This document shows positions 27,951 to 36,386 of a stretch of 64,000 bases of DNA, one piece after another; position 1 is the stretch's first letter, and every line of letters starts with the position of its first letter. Under the pieces are notes generated by a model. That model was not told the origin of the DNA, ran no database searches, and saw nothing but the letters and a program-made list of their open reading frames with translations. Origin of the DNA: CAZZKJ01 sp964654695. GTDB taxonomy: Bacteria; Krumholzibacteriota; Krumholzibacteriia; WVZY01. The stretch lies in contig CAZZKJ010000003.1 of assembly GCA_964654695.1 (NCBI GenBank), forward strand, positions 1 to 64,000, written 5' to 3'. Position numbers and translations under genes: made by a program.

Positions 27951-28835
27951 ATGCTTAGGTTTTGTAGTCTTAAGCGAATTATGATTCTGGCGGTATTCAC
28001 TGCTCTTCTGGCCGCGGCTGTTTTCCCGGTTTTCTCACAGGAAGAAATCCAGGTCCAGGAGGAACAGGTTATGGCCGAACCTATGGGTGTGAGTGAAACG
28101 GATTCGCTTGCAATGGCGCCAAACGATTCCACCGTGCTGGCGGCTGAAATAAGGGCCATAATCAAAAAAGAACAAAGCGGTTTCTGGAACCGCCTGAAAA
28201 GAAGCGGCATTGGCCAGAACTTCATAAAAGGCGGCAAGTTCATGTATCCGCTGCTTCTGTGCTCGATCATAGGCCTGTTGTTCATCATTGAGCGTTTATG
28301 GACCCTTTCCAGGGCCAGGACCAATGTCAAGGGCTTGATGATGAGAGTGATAAAGAGTTTGCGGGAGTCGGGAGTGAAGGCCGCCCTCGAGGAATGCGAA
28401 AAGACACGGGGTCCGATAGCAGCCATCATTCACTCAGGTCTCATGCGGTCGAGGCGGGGCCCGGAAGCGGTTGAGAAAGCCATTTCGACCGCCGGAACCA
28501 TAGAAATGTCGTTTCTGGAAAGAGGGTTGATTACCATAGCCACCGTCGGTAATGTTGCCCCTCTTCTGGGATTCCTCGGCACGGTGTCGGGTATGATCAG
28601 CGCTTTTGCCGCGATTGCCGCCGCCGAACAGGTAAGCGCCAAGCTGGTTGCCACCGGTATTGAAGAAGCTCTTATCACAACGGCGACGGGTCTAATAATC
28701 GCTATTCCGATGAATGTTATGCACAACTATTTCGTTTCGCAGATAGACCGCTTTATCATAGAAATGGAAGAGGCCAGCGCCGAACTCGTCGATGAACTTT
28801 TTGAGCTCGATCCGACACAAATGTCGGCAGGATAA
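27951..28835 (+). CDS. MotA/TolQ/ExbB proton channel family protein
   Basis: Inner-membrane proton-channel subunit, 294 residues. The N-terminus is a cleavable-looking signal sequence (IMILAVFTALLAAAVFPVFSQ). An acidic, Gln/Glu-rich stretch of about 50 residues follows, then the channel core. TM1 is FMYPLLLCSIIGLLFIIERLW, and the two later helices lie in the typical GNVAPLLGFLGTVSGMISAF and EALITTATGLIIAIPMNVMHNYF. The extra N-terminal part makes it longer than standard ExbB/TolQ (about 230-245). AAGGAG precedes the ATG. It heads a tight operon with two ExbD-type genes and tonB, so an ExbB role powering TonB is more likely than TolQ. Confidence 0.9.
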   Translation: MLRFCSLKRIMILAVFTALLAAAVFPVFSQEEIQVQEEQVMAEPMGVSETDSLAMAPNDSTVLAAEIRAIIKKEQSGFWNRLKRSGIGQNFIKGGKFMYPLLLCSIIGLLFIIERLWTLSRARTNVKGLMMRVIKSLRESGVKAALEECEKTRGPIAAIIHSGLMRSRRGPEAVEKAISTAGTIEMSFLERGLITIATVGNVAPLLGFLGTVSGMISAFAAIAAAEQVSAKLVATGIEEALITTATGLIIAIPMNVMHNYFVSQIDRFIIEMEEASAELVDELFELDPTQMSAG

Positions 28836-28847
28836 TTCCATATAGAT

Positions 28848-29267
28848 ATGAAAAAGAAGTTAACAAAATCGAAAGCAACCAGCGAGATTTCAGCGGCTTC
28901 TATGTCCGACATAGCGTTTCTGCTTCTCATCTTTTTCCTGGTGAGCACTATTTTTGCCGTTGAAAAAGGTATCCCTCTGCTGCTTCCCGGGCAGCAGTCT
29001 AAAAACGTCAAGGTAAAACGCAAGAATATTCTGGTCATACAAGCGCACGCGAACAGCTCCATTACCATCGACAAAAAGCCGGTGGGCATTAAGGAAGTAC
29101 GAACTGTAGTAGAAAGAAAACTCGCAGAGAATGAAAAGTTGATCGTAGTTATAGAAACGCATCCCGACTGCGAGTATGGGCTGATGATAGATATTCTAGA
29201 CGAAATAAAATTAGCCCATGCCAGGGTGATCTCCCTTAAGACGATGTCCCCGGTTGGAGGCGGATAG
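28848..29267 (+). CDS. ExbD/TolR family protein 1
   Basis: A 139-residue single-TM protein. The conserved membrane aspartate lies in SMSDIAFLLLIFFLVSTIF and is followed by a periplasmic domain (KRKNILVIQAHANSSITIDKKPV). ExbD subunits sit in the ExbB pore and couple proton flow to TonB. It starts 13 bases after exbB and 4 bases before a second, different exbD. Its N-terminus is Lys-rich (MKKKLTKSK), as usual for the cytoplasmic tail. Confidence 0.92.
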   Translation: MKKKLTKSKATSEISAASMSDIAFLLLIFFLVSTIFAVEKGIPLLLPGQQSKNVKVKRKNILVIQAHANSSITIDKKPVGIKEVRTVVERKLAENEKLIVVIETHPDCEYGLMIDILDEIKLAHARVISLKTMSPVGGG

Positions 29268-29270
29268 AGC

Positions 29271-29690
29271 ATGAGATTCGAGAGAAATGAAAACGTAGAA
29301 AACAACGTTCCGACGGCCTCAATGGCTGATATAGCATTTCTGCTTTTGATTTTTTTCATGACGACTACTATTTTTAGAATGGAGGAAGGCCTTCAGGTGA
29401 GGCTTCCACGTGCCGAAACCGCTCAGAAGCAGAAAAGGGAGCGCATCCTCCACGTATGGATCGATGCTGTCGGCGATATATCGATCAACGATAAACTGGT
29501 GAATGTGGAGAACATCGAGGCTATCATGGCTGCGAGCTTGCAGGAGAACCCATCTCTTATCATAGCTTTCAACGCCGATCACAGAACGCCCTACGGCATA
29601 GTGTCCCAGGTCATGGAGGAACTGAAGAAAGCCAATGCCATCCGTGTCTCCTTCACCAGCGATCCGGAGAGCAAATCTCCACCGAGGTAA
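29271..29690 (+). CDS. ExbD/TolR family protein 2
   Basis: Second ExbD-type subunit, also 139 residues. The TM aspartate lies in SMADIAFLLLIFFMTTTIF, and the periplasmic domain includes RILHVWIDAVGDISINDKLV and YGIVSQVMEELKKANA. It clearly differs from the preceding copy in its periplasmic half. The two together could form a heterodimer inside the ExbB pentamer; this arrangement (one ExbB, two ExbD, TonB) recurs in FCB bacteria. Only 3-base gaps separate it from both neighbours. Confidence 0.92.
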   Translation: MRFERNENVENNVPTASMADIAFLLLIFFMTTTIFRMEEGLQVRLPRAETAQKQKRERILHVWIDAVGDISINDKLVNVENIEAIMAASLQENPSLIIAFNADHRTPYGIVSQVMEELKKANAIRVSFTSDPESKSPPR

Positions 29691-29693
29691 GAT

Positions 29694-30323
29694 ATGACGG
29701 CGCTTGTATTAACAGAAAACACCATATTTAAGAATAAATATAAAAAATACATGAGAAATGCTCTTTTAGGGGCGATACTGGTGCATTTTCTCGTATTCTT
29801 TTTGTCCCCGCCGTTTACGTTCAAACCTTATACGCTCAAAGAAGAACAGTTCGAAGTCGTGGACTTGCCGGAAAACCTTGAAATTCCGCCTCCTCCCAAG
29901 GAAATCGCCGTGCCCCAGGTGCCTGTCGAAGCCGCATCCGACGAAGATGCCGATGAAACCGAAGAAATCGCTCCCACGACTTTCGAAAACCTTGATGATA
30001 TGCCTCCGCCTCCGCCCCCTTCAACGGGAAATTCCGGGGTTTTTCTTGCATTTGATGAACCACCGATAATGCAGCATTTTGAAGTTCCGAAATACCCGGA
30101 ACTTGCCAGGGACGCCGGGATCGAGGGCATAGTGGCAATCAAGGTTCTGGTCGATGAAACCGGCAAGGTCATTGAAGCCGTGGTGCTGTCTTCAGATGTC
30201 ACGCCGGCGATGGAAAAAGCCGCCGTCGCCGCGGCCCGGAAGTGCAAATTCAAGCCGGCCAAACAGAGAACCGTACCCGTAAAAGCAAATGTGATGATCC
30301 CGTTCCAATTCCAGCTGCATTGA
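29694..30323 (+). CDS. tonB: TonB family energy transducer
   Basis: A 209-residue periplasm-spanning protein. An N-terminal TM anchor (AILVHFLVFFLSPPF) is followed by an acidic Pro-rich spacer (LEIPPPPKEIAVPQVP, later DMPPPPPPSTG). The C-terminal TonB domain shows KYPELARDAGIEGIVAIKVLVDETGKV, AAVAAARKCKFKPAKQ and VPVKANVMIPFQFQL. It touches the TonB box of outer-membrane receptors and transmits the force made by ExbB/ExbD. The spacer is short and carries several Asp/Glu residues. It ends the motor operon and is the natural partner of the receptor at 21897. Confidence 0.93.
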   Translation: MTALVLTENTIFKNKYKKYMRNALLGAILVHFLVFFLSPPFTFKPYTLKEEQFEVVDLPENLEIPPPPKEIAVPQVPVEAASDEDADETEEIAPTTFENLDDMPPPPPPSTGNSGVFLAFDEPPIMQHFEVPKYPELARDAGIEGIVAIKVLVDETGKVIEAVVLSSDVTPAMEKAAVAAARKCKFKPAKQRTVPVKANVMIPFQFQLH

Positions 30324-30482
30324 TCTCCGGGAAGCTCTTGAGGCCGTTTTTCTGCCGTTCTCTCTTTTTGCTTCAATAAGCTGTTGAAAACCCTTATACT
30401 TGCAACAAAACCTCGACAGGCTCGTAAAGTATGTAGTCATGCCCATTGTCATGTATAACCATATTCTCTTGGAAGGTGTGTT

Positions 30483-31817
30483 ATGAAAAGGCTCATAGTG
30501 ATGCTCTCAATTATCATAAGTATAGAATGCCTGCTCTTTGCGGGAGCTGCTTCGCAGGACAACTTGAATCTGGAGCAATGTCTGGATTTGGCCATCAAGA
30601 ATTCGACCCAGGTGGGTATCACCCGCGAGCAATACGTGAGCGCCAGGGACAATGTCTTACGAAACTACGGCAGATTTTTGCCTAATGCGACTTTATCAAT
30701 GTTTGCCGGACATGTTTTTATCGGCCCCTCCCAGTCCATTTCCATTGATTCCCAGGGGCGGCCTATCAAAGCTTCGGGTTTCGATTATGAGTCATACTCC
30801 TTTTCATTGAACAGCAGCATGAACCTTTTCGATTGGGGGGTCAGCGCGAAAAACCTCAGCGAATCGAAACTCAATGCCAAAGCCGCGCGGTTCGATCTCC
30901 AATACCAAAAGGATTTTGTTACGGCGGTTGTGATCAGGGCGTATTATGATTATCTTCGCAAGAAAAAACTGCGCGAGGTGTCGGAGATGAGCGTCGCCGC
31001 TGCTGCGAAAAATCTCGAGCAGGTTGAGGCGTTCTTTCGCATCGGATCAAAAACCAAAGCCGATGTGCTGCAGGCCAAGGTAAGATCCGCAAATACGAAG
31101 CTCGAGCTTGTAACCGCTAAAAACGATGAAGATAACAGCAAGGCGTATCTGGCATCGCTTCTGAATTTCCCGTTGAATAAACCTTTCGATATAGATTCTT
31201 CTCTGGATATCGCTTCGGTTTCGCCCAATCTCGAAGGCGAAGTAGATTATATGCTCTCCCACAGGTCGGATTTGCTGGCGTACCGCCACAGAGTTAAAGC
31301 CTCTGCCAGCGCCATGACGGCTGCTCAAAACAGCAGACTACCTACTCTGGCAGCCTTTCTAAGGTATTCCTGGAACGACCGCGAATTTGCCGACAACGCC
31401 AATTTCTTCAGAAAGGACTATTCATGGAGCGTTGGAGTCAGCCTGGATTTTAATTTGTTCGACCGTTTTCTTACAAAATCCAATATTTCGAGCGCCAGCT
31501 CCAGCAGGCGTATTGCGGAACTTCAACTTCAGCAGGCAAAACTGGATGCAGTGTTGGAAGTCAAGCAGTTGGTTCTGGGTTTGAAACAGGCCGGCGAACG
31601 AATTGCACTGTCAGAAGAAACCGTTCTCCAATCTGCGGAAAACCAGCGCCTGGCCGAAGAAAGATACAAAGTTGGAGCGGGCACCATACTGGAAACGATC
31701 GAGGCTGAAGTATCCCTTACTGAAGCCAGGGCTTCACTGATTCAAGCTAAATGCGATTATCTGATTGCAAAAGCGGATCTCCTGAGAGCTACCGGCAGGC
31801 GGGTTACGACCGAATAA
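30483..31817 (+). CDS. TolC-family outer-membrane efflux protein
   Basis: A 444-residue protein with signal peptide (cleavage near FAGAASQD). The TolC/OEP double repeat opens with LNLEQCLDLAIKNS, and the second repeat carries YKVGAGTILETIEAEVSLTEARASLIQAKCDY, the classical end of each repeat. Such proteins form trimeric channels across the outer membrane and periplasm. It is the first gene of a tripartite exporter set (ATPase, adaptor, two permeases). A GGAAGG site precedes the ATG at 30483. No strong promoter was seen in the 159 bases upstream. Confidence 0.93.
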   Translation: MKRLIVMLSIIISIECLLFAGAASQDNLNLEQCLDLAIKNSTQVGITREQYVSARDNVLRNYGRFLPNATLSMFAGHVFIGPSQSISIDSQGRPIKASGFDYESYSFSLNSSMNLFDWGVSAKNLSESKLNAKAARFDLQYQKDFVTAVVIRAYYDYLRKKKLREVSEMSVAAAAKNLEQVEAFFRIGSKTKADVLQAKVRSANTKLELVTAKNDEDNSKAYLASLLNFPLNKPFDIDSSLDIASVSPNLEGEVDYMLSHRSDLLAYRHRVKASASAMTAAQNSRLPTLAAFLRYSWNDREFADNANFFRKDYSWSVGVSLDFNLFDRFLTKSNISSASSSRRIAELQLQQAKLDAVLEVKQLVLGLKQAGERIALSEETVLQSAENQRLAEERYKVGAGTILETIEAEVSLTEARASLIQAKCDYLIAKADLLRATGRRVTTE

Positions 31818-31857
31818 TCTTTGCCGCGGCGACTGTTCGGGAAGTGGATTATACCGG

Positions 31858-32535
31858 ATGCTGATAAAAATTAGGAATCTTACAAAGAGCTACAAAATGG
31901 GTTCGCAGGCCATTCATGCGCTCGCCGGCGTCGACCTCGACATGGAGCGCAACGAATACACAGCGATCATGGGCCCCTCCGGCTCAGGCAAAACCACTTT
32001 TATGAACATTATCGGGTGTCTGGATACGTCGACATCCGGTACTTACGAGCTCAACGGGCATGATGTAACCAGCTTGAGCGACGACACGCTCGCATTCATA
32101 CGCAACCGCGAGATCGGATTCGTATTTCAGACTTTCAATCTTCTACCGCGGGCCACGGCCTACAAGAATATAGAACTCCCGCTGATCTATGCAGGCATCG
32201 ACCGCGCCACCAGGAAGGAGCGCGTATGGGAAGCGCTGGGCGCGGTCGGCCTGAAAGACCGCGCCCAGCACCGGCCTTCCGAGTTATCCGGAGGTCAAAG
32301 GCAAAAAGTCGCGATCGGGAGGGCCCTGGCTAACCGGCCGTCGATAATTCTTGCCGATGAGCCTACGGGAAACCTGGACAGCAAAACCGGTGAAGATATA
32401 ATGAATGTATTCGAGAAACTGCGCGATAACGGGAATACGATAATAATCGTTACTCATGAAGAGTACATTGCAAGATTCACAAAAAGGATGGTTAAAATCC
32501 GGGACGGACGAATCGAATCTGATTCACAGCTCTGA
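31858..32535 (+). CDS. MacB/LolD-type ABC transporter ATP-binding protein
   Basis: A 225-residue stand-alone ATPase with Walker A GPSGSGKTTFMNIIG, Q-loop FVFQTFNLLPRAT, signature LSGGQRQKVAIGRAL, Walker B IILADEPTGNLDS and switch HEEY. The family acts as a mechanotransmitter, using ATP to move periplasmic domains of MacB-type permeases. In canonical MacB the ATPase is fused to the permease; here it is separate and followed by an adaptor and two permeases. It is preceded by the TolC-like gene (40-base gap). Confidence 0.93.
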   Translation: MLIKIRNLTKSYKMGSQAIHALAGVDLDMERNEYTAIMGPSGSGKTTFMNIIGCLDTSTSGTYELNGHDVTSLSDDTLAFIRNREIGFVFQTFNLLPRATAYKNIELPLIYAGIDRATRKERVWEALGAVGLKDRAQHRPSELSGGQRQKVAIGRALANRPSIILADEPTGNLDSKTGEDIMNVFEKLRDNGNTIIIVTHEEYIARFTKRMVKIRDGRIESDSQL

Positions 32536-32552
32536 ATATTCGGGAGGACCTT

Positions 32553-33812
32553 GTGAAAAAACCTTTGATAATTACCGCAGTAGTGCTCGTGATCGGCGTG
32601 ATCGCTTTTTTAAACATTCGTTTTAAAAAGAAATCCGAGATTGCCGTTGACCTCGCCAGGGTATCCAGGCAAACCGTCGAAAAAATTGTGTCCGCCTCAG
32701 GAACCATAAAGCCGAAACGGCGCGTGAACGTAAGCGCCTCCTCGATCGGCAAAGTGACCAGGATTGCAGTTAAAGAGGGGGATTATGTAAGCAAGGGCGC
32801 TTTTTTGCTGCAGATAGATCCCACCGAGTACAGGACCGCAGTTGACAAACTGCGATCAGGAATCAGGGCGGCGGTTGCAAATCTCGCCGTAGAATCCGCG
32901 AGTCTGAAAAAAGCCGTGTATGACTATGAACGTGCCCGGGATCTTCATGCACAGGGATTTTTATCAGACGGCGAATTGAAAGATGCGTCCGTCGCTTTGG
33001 AAATCCAGCAATCGCGCGCAGAAGCAGCCAAGGAAACCCTCTTTCAGCAAAAAGCCGCACTGGCAAAAGCAGAGCACGACTTAAGAGAAGTCAGGATAAC
33101 AGCGGAAATGGGAGGCACGGTGACCGCCCTCAATGTTGAAGAAGGCGAAAACGCCATTATGGGCACTTTGAATAATCCCGGTACGGTTCTTCTCACGATC
33201 GCCGATTTGTCCGAGATGGAAGCCAGGGTGGAAGTTGATGAGACGGAAATTATACATATTCAAAAAGGCCAGGAAGCCGAGGTCCAACTTGACGCTTATC
33301 CGGATACGAGCTTCAGCGGAATCGTTTCCGAAGTTGGAAACAGCGCCATTCCATCGCCCTCCCGCGCAGCCCGGGAGTCCGTGGATTTCGAAGTTGTGAT
33401 CTCAATCAGAGACAGTATCCCGGGAATTCGTCCAGGCCTGTCAGCGTCCGCCGAGATCAAAGTTGCAAGGGTGGACAGCGCCCTGGTCATTCCCATTCAA
33501 TGCCTGACGGTTCGCAAACGCAGTGAATTGAAACGGTCCGCGGCCGACTCGATTGAGGCGGACGGCCACAAAGCCGCCGAAACCACAAAAAAGGATGAAG
33601 AAATCGAAGGAGCCTTCGTGGTCACAAGCGGCACGGCCCGGTTCAGGCGAATCACCGTGGGAATCGCCGGGGAAAAGCATTTCGAAGTGAAATCGGGCGT
33701 AGCGACAGGCGAGGAAGTCGTAAGTGGCCCGTTTAAAATCCTCACCGAGCTCAAAGACGGAGCCCACGTCAAAAGCAAAAAAAAAACGCAGCCGGCCTCC
33801 GCTAAGAAATGA
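32553..33812 (+). CDS. HlyD/MacA-type periplasmic adaptor
   Basis: Membrane-fusion protein of 419 residues, anchored by an N-terminal TM (IITAVVLVIGVIAFLNI). A biotinyl-lipoyl-like fold (VNVSASSIGKVTRIAVKEGDYVSKG) is split by a helical hairpin with coiled-coil character (residues about 110-175). A beta-barrel domain follows (VEVDETEIIHIQKGQEAEVQLDAYP), then a charged Lys/Asp/Glu-rich insertion and a C-terminal membrane-proximal domain. It links the inner-membrane permeases to the TolC-like channel. The start is GTG with GGGAGG upstream. The stop overlaps the next ATG (ATGA). Confidence 0.92.
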   Translation: MKKPLIITAVVLVIGVIAFLNIRFKKKSEIAVDLARVSRQTVEKIVSASGTIKPKRRVNVSASSIGKVTRIAVKEGDYVSKGAFLLQIDPTEYRTAVDKLRSGIRAAVANLAVESASLKKAVYDYERARDLHAQGFLSDGELKDASVALEIQQSRAEAAKETLFQQKAALAKAEHDLREVRITAEMGGTVTALNVEEGENAIMGTLNNPGTVLLTIADLSEMEARVEVDETEIIHIQKGQEAEVQLDAYPDTSFSGIVSEVGNSAIPSPSRAARESVDFEVVISIRDSIPGIRPGLSASAEIKVARVDSALVIPIQCLTVRKRSELKRSAADSIEADGHKAAETTKKDEEIEGAFVVTSGTARFRRITVGIAGEKHFEVKSGVATGEEVVSGPFKILTELKDGAHVKSKKKTQPASAKK

Positions 33813-35041
33813 AACTGCTTATTGAAGGAATACGTGTAGCTTTTTTTGCGCTCTGGACCAACAAATTAAGAACCACTCTTACTCTTCTTGGAAATATTAT
33901 TGGTATCATGGCGGTTATTGCGGTGGTTTCGCTGCTTAGGGGCATAGATCATTATGCCCGGGAGAACGTCGCCGAAGAAGGCAGCAATGTCATTACTATA
34001 GAACGCATAAACTATCTTCAAGCAGTAACGGATTACGAGGAATTCCTTCGGTCCCTTAAATACAATCCTAAAATCGAGTGGGATGATGTTGACCGGCTGC
34101 GCAGCATTCTCGCCGTGCCGAGTTGCGTTAGCGGGCGCATAACCGGGAATGCCCGGGTGGGTTTCAGAAAGAAATATCTGGAAGGAATGAGAGTGCACGG
34201 GGCGGATGACTATTATCCGTTTATCGATAATGTTCCTCTTTACGCCGGAAGGCACATCAGCAGGCTCGAAGTGCAAACCAGCGCCCAGGTGGCTGTTATC
34301 GGCTGGGATGTCTACGATTTGCTTTTCAAACCCCGGGCTCCGGTAGGTCAAACCGTTAAGGTAGCGGGCAAGCATTTGCGTGTGATCGGGATAGTCGAGG
34401 ATCTCGGATCCGTTCTCGGACAAAGCCGCAACCGTTTCTGTATTATTCCATCGAGAACGTTCGCGAAGATTTTCGGCGGGGGCGGCTCGGTTGAAGTGAG
34501 ATTAAAAACCGATGACGTTGCCGGCGTGCAGGCCGCGGTGGACGAAGCCAAGTTCGCCATGAGGACTTTGCACGGGCTGCGTCCGCGGGAGGAGGACGAT
34601 TTCTCTATTACCACCAGCGAACAGCTTATAGACCTGTGGGATAAAATGAGCAGCAGCATAATGCTGGCCCTGGTTGCACTGGTTGGTATATCCATGTTCA
34701 TCGGAGGCATAGTCCTTATGAACACAATGCTAGTATCCGTTACCGAACGAACCCGCGAGGTAGGCATCAGAAAGGCCCTTGGCGCCAGAAGGCGCGATAT
34801 CATATGGCAGTTTTTATTCGAATCGGCCACCCTGTCGGTTATAGGAGGCGCAATGGGCATGTTTGCAGGTTTTTTAATAGCCCTCACCGTGGCGGCCCTG
34901 ACTCCAATTCCATATTCCATGGACCCTGGAATTGTAGCGGTTGCTTTTGGCGTAACCATGCTTATCGGCCTGATCTTCGGTACGTATCCGGCGGTCAAAG
35001 CAGCCATGCAGGATCCGGTAGTGGCTCTTCGATATGAATGA
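33809..35041 (+). CDS. MacB-type ABC permease 1
   Basis: A 410-residue permease. TM1 lies in KLRTTLTLLGNIIGIMAVIAVVSLL, a periplasmic MacB_PCD domain follows, and the FtsX block includes SMFIGGIVLMNTMLVSVTERTREVGIRKALGARRRDIIWQFL. It ends FGTYPAVKAAMQDPVVALRYE. The coupling helix and ending are textbook MacB without its ATPase. It differs in sequence from the permease encoded 15 bases downstream, so a heterodimeric exporter is likely. Substrates of the family range from macrolides to peptides and lipids; none can be assigned here. Confidence 0.92.
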   Translation: MKLLIEGIRVAFFALWTNKLRTTLTLLGNIIGIMAVIAVVSLLRGIDHYARENVAEEGSNVITIERINYLQAVTDYEEFLRSLKYNPKIEWDDVDRLRSILAVPSCVSGRITGNARVGFRKKYLEGMRVHGADDYYPFIDNVPLYAGRHISRLEVQTSAQVAVIGWDVYDLLFKPRAPVGQTVKVAGKHLRVIGIVEDLGSVLGQSRNRFCIIPSRTFAKIFGGGGSVEVRLKTDDVAGVQAAVDEAKFAMRTLHGLRPREEDDFSITTSEQLIDLWDKMSSSIMLALVALVGISMFIGGIVLMNTMLVSVTERTREVGIRKALGARRRDIIWQFLFESATLSVIGGAMGMFAGFLIALTVAALTPIPYSMDPGIVAVAFGVTMLIGLIFGTYPAVKAAMQDPVVALRYE

Positions 35042-35056
35042 CGGGAAGGTCGATTC

Positions 35057-36319
35057 ATGAACGATACAGAATACAGACCCGTACGCGGCAGGGATTTGCT
35101 GAAGGAGAATATACGCCAGGCCCTGGATGTGATCCGTCTTCACCGCATGCGTTCGATCCTGCTCATCATGGGGGTGGCTATAGGCATCACGACTATTTTG
35201 GCCATGGTGACCATCCTTTCCGGACTGGGAAGAAAGATCAACAAGGATCTCGTTTCCGCCAGCCGGCCTTATCTGATAGTGCAAAAATTTGACTTCTTCG
35301 TCGGTGGGGAGAATCGGGAAAAACTTCTGAAAAGGCGGGATATAGAGGCTGAAGACAGGGAGGTCCTGGAAGAATCCTGCGAATCGCTCGATGTCGTTTC
35401 TTATTCGATCTCCCCGGATAAGGCTTTTATTCTTCGCAGAGAATCTCGCAAAACCCAGCCGCTCCAGGTATTAGGGGCCACACCTTCCGTTTCTTCCATT
35501 TATTCTCTCAAACTGGGAAAGGGACGTTTCTATACAAAAATGGACGAGGACAGGCGCAAACGATTCGTGGTCCTGGGATACGGTCCGGCCAAGGATCTTT
35601 TCCCTGCCGGCGATCCCATCGGGAGGTTCATCAGAATCGAAAACAAAAGATATAAGGTTATCGGCACTTTCGACAAAAGGAAACATTTTCTGGGTTCCAT
35701 GTCCGATAATTTCGCGATCATACCTTCCACTACGTACACAAAAGATTTCAAAGGCCGTTTTGACAACGCGTCGATAACCGCCAATGTAAAGGAGGGCCGC
35801 ACATTAGAGCAGGGAGAGTCGGAAATAATCAATGCCATGCGGGCCAAAAGAGGACTGCGCGCGGGAGAAGAAAACGATTTTTCCGTTATTACCAGTGAGG
35901 CCTTCCTGGATATGATAAACAAGGTCACTTTCTACATCGGATTTGTATTAATAGTCATCGCATCCATAGGACTGGTCGTTGGAGGGATAGGCGTTATGAA
36001 TATAATGCTCATATCCGTTGCCGAAAGGACCAGGGAAATAGGCCTCAGGATGGCCGTTGGAGCCCAGGGCAAGGACATCCTTCAGCAGGTTCTCGTGGAA
36101 TCCGCCATGTTGACAGGTATCGGTGGAGCGGTGGGAACCCTGCTGGGCATCGGGGTTGCGGTATTGATTTCTTTTCTCCTGCATTTTCCCTTCTTCTTTT
36201 CGCTTCCATGGATGGTGATATCCGTGGTTTTCTCCGGGCTGGTTGGAATCGTATTCGGAATATACCCGGCCCGCAGGGCGTCCGGCATGGATCCAGTTGA
36301 AGCACTGCGTTATGAATGA
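35057..36319 (+). CDS. MacB-type ABC permease 2
   Basis: A 420-residue permease. TM1 (RMRSILLIMGVAIGITTILAM) is followed by a periplasmic domain and the FtsX block containing VGGIGVMNIMLISVAERTREIGLRMAVGAQGKDILQQVL. The ending FGIYPARRASGMDPVEALRYE is characteristic. An N-terminal cytoplasmic segment (YRPVRGRDLLKENIRQALDVIRLHR) is longer than in permease 1. The start is ATG 35057 with GGGAAGG upstream. It probably pairs with permease 1 and the ATPase at 31858. Confidence 0.92.
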   Translation: MNDTEYRPVRGRDLLKENIRQALDVIRLHRMRSILLIMGVAIGITTILAMVTILSGLGRKINKDLVSASRPYLIVQKFDFFVGGENREKLLKRRDIEAEDREVLEESCESLDVVSYSISPDKAFILRRESRKTQPLQVLGATPSVSSIYSLKLGKGRFYTKMDEDRRKRFVVLGYGPAKDLFPAGDPIGRFIRIENKRYKVIGTFDKRKHFLGSMSDNFAIIPSTTYTKDFKGRFDNASITANVKEGRTLEQGESEIINAMRAKRGLRAGEENDFSVITSEAFLDMINKVTFYIGFVLIVIASIGLVVGGIGVMNIMLISVAERTREIGLRMAVGAQGKDILQQVLVESAMLTGIGGAVGTLLGIGVAVLISFLLHFPFFFSLPWMVISVVFSGLVGIVFGIYPARRASGMDPVEALRYE

Positions 36320-36386
36320 ACCTTGATTACTCTTGCCCACGGCGAGCTCTTTCAGCTAAATTAACCGGGAAAGAAAGGACGGATTG

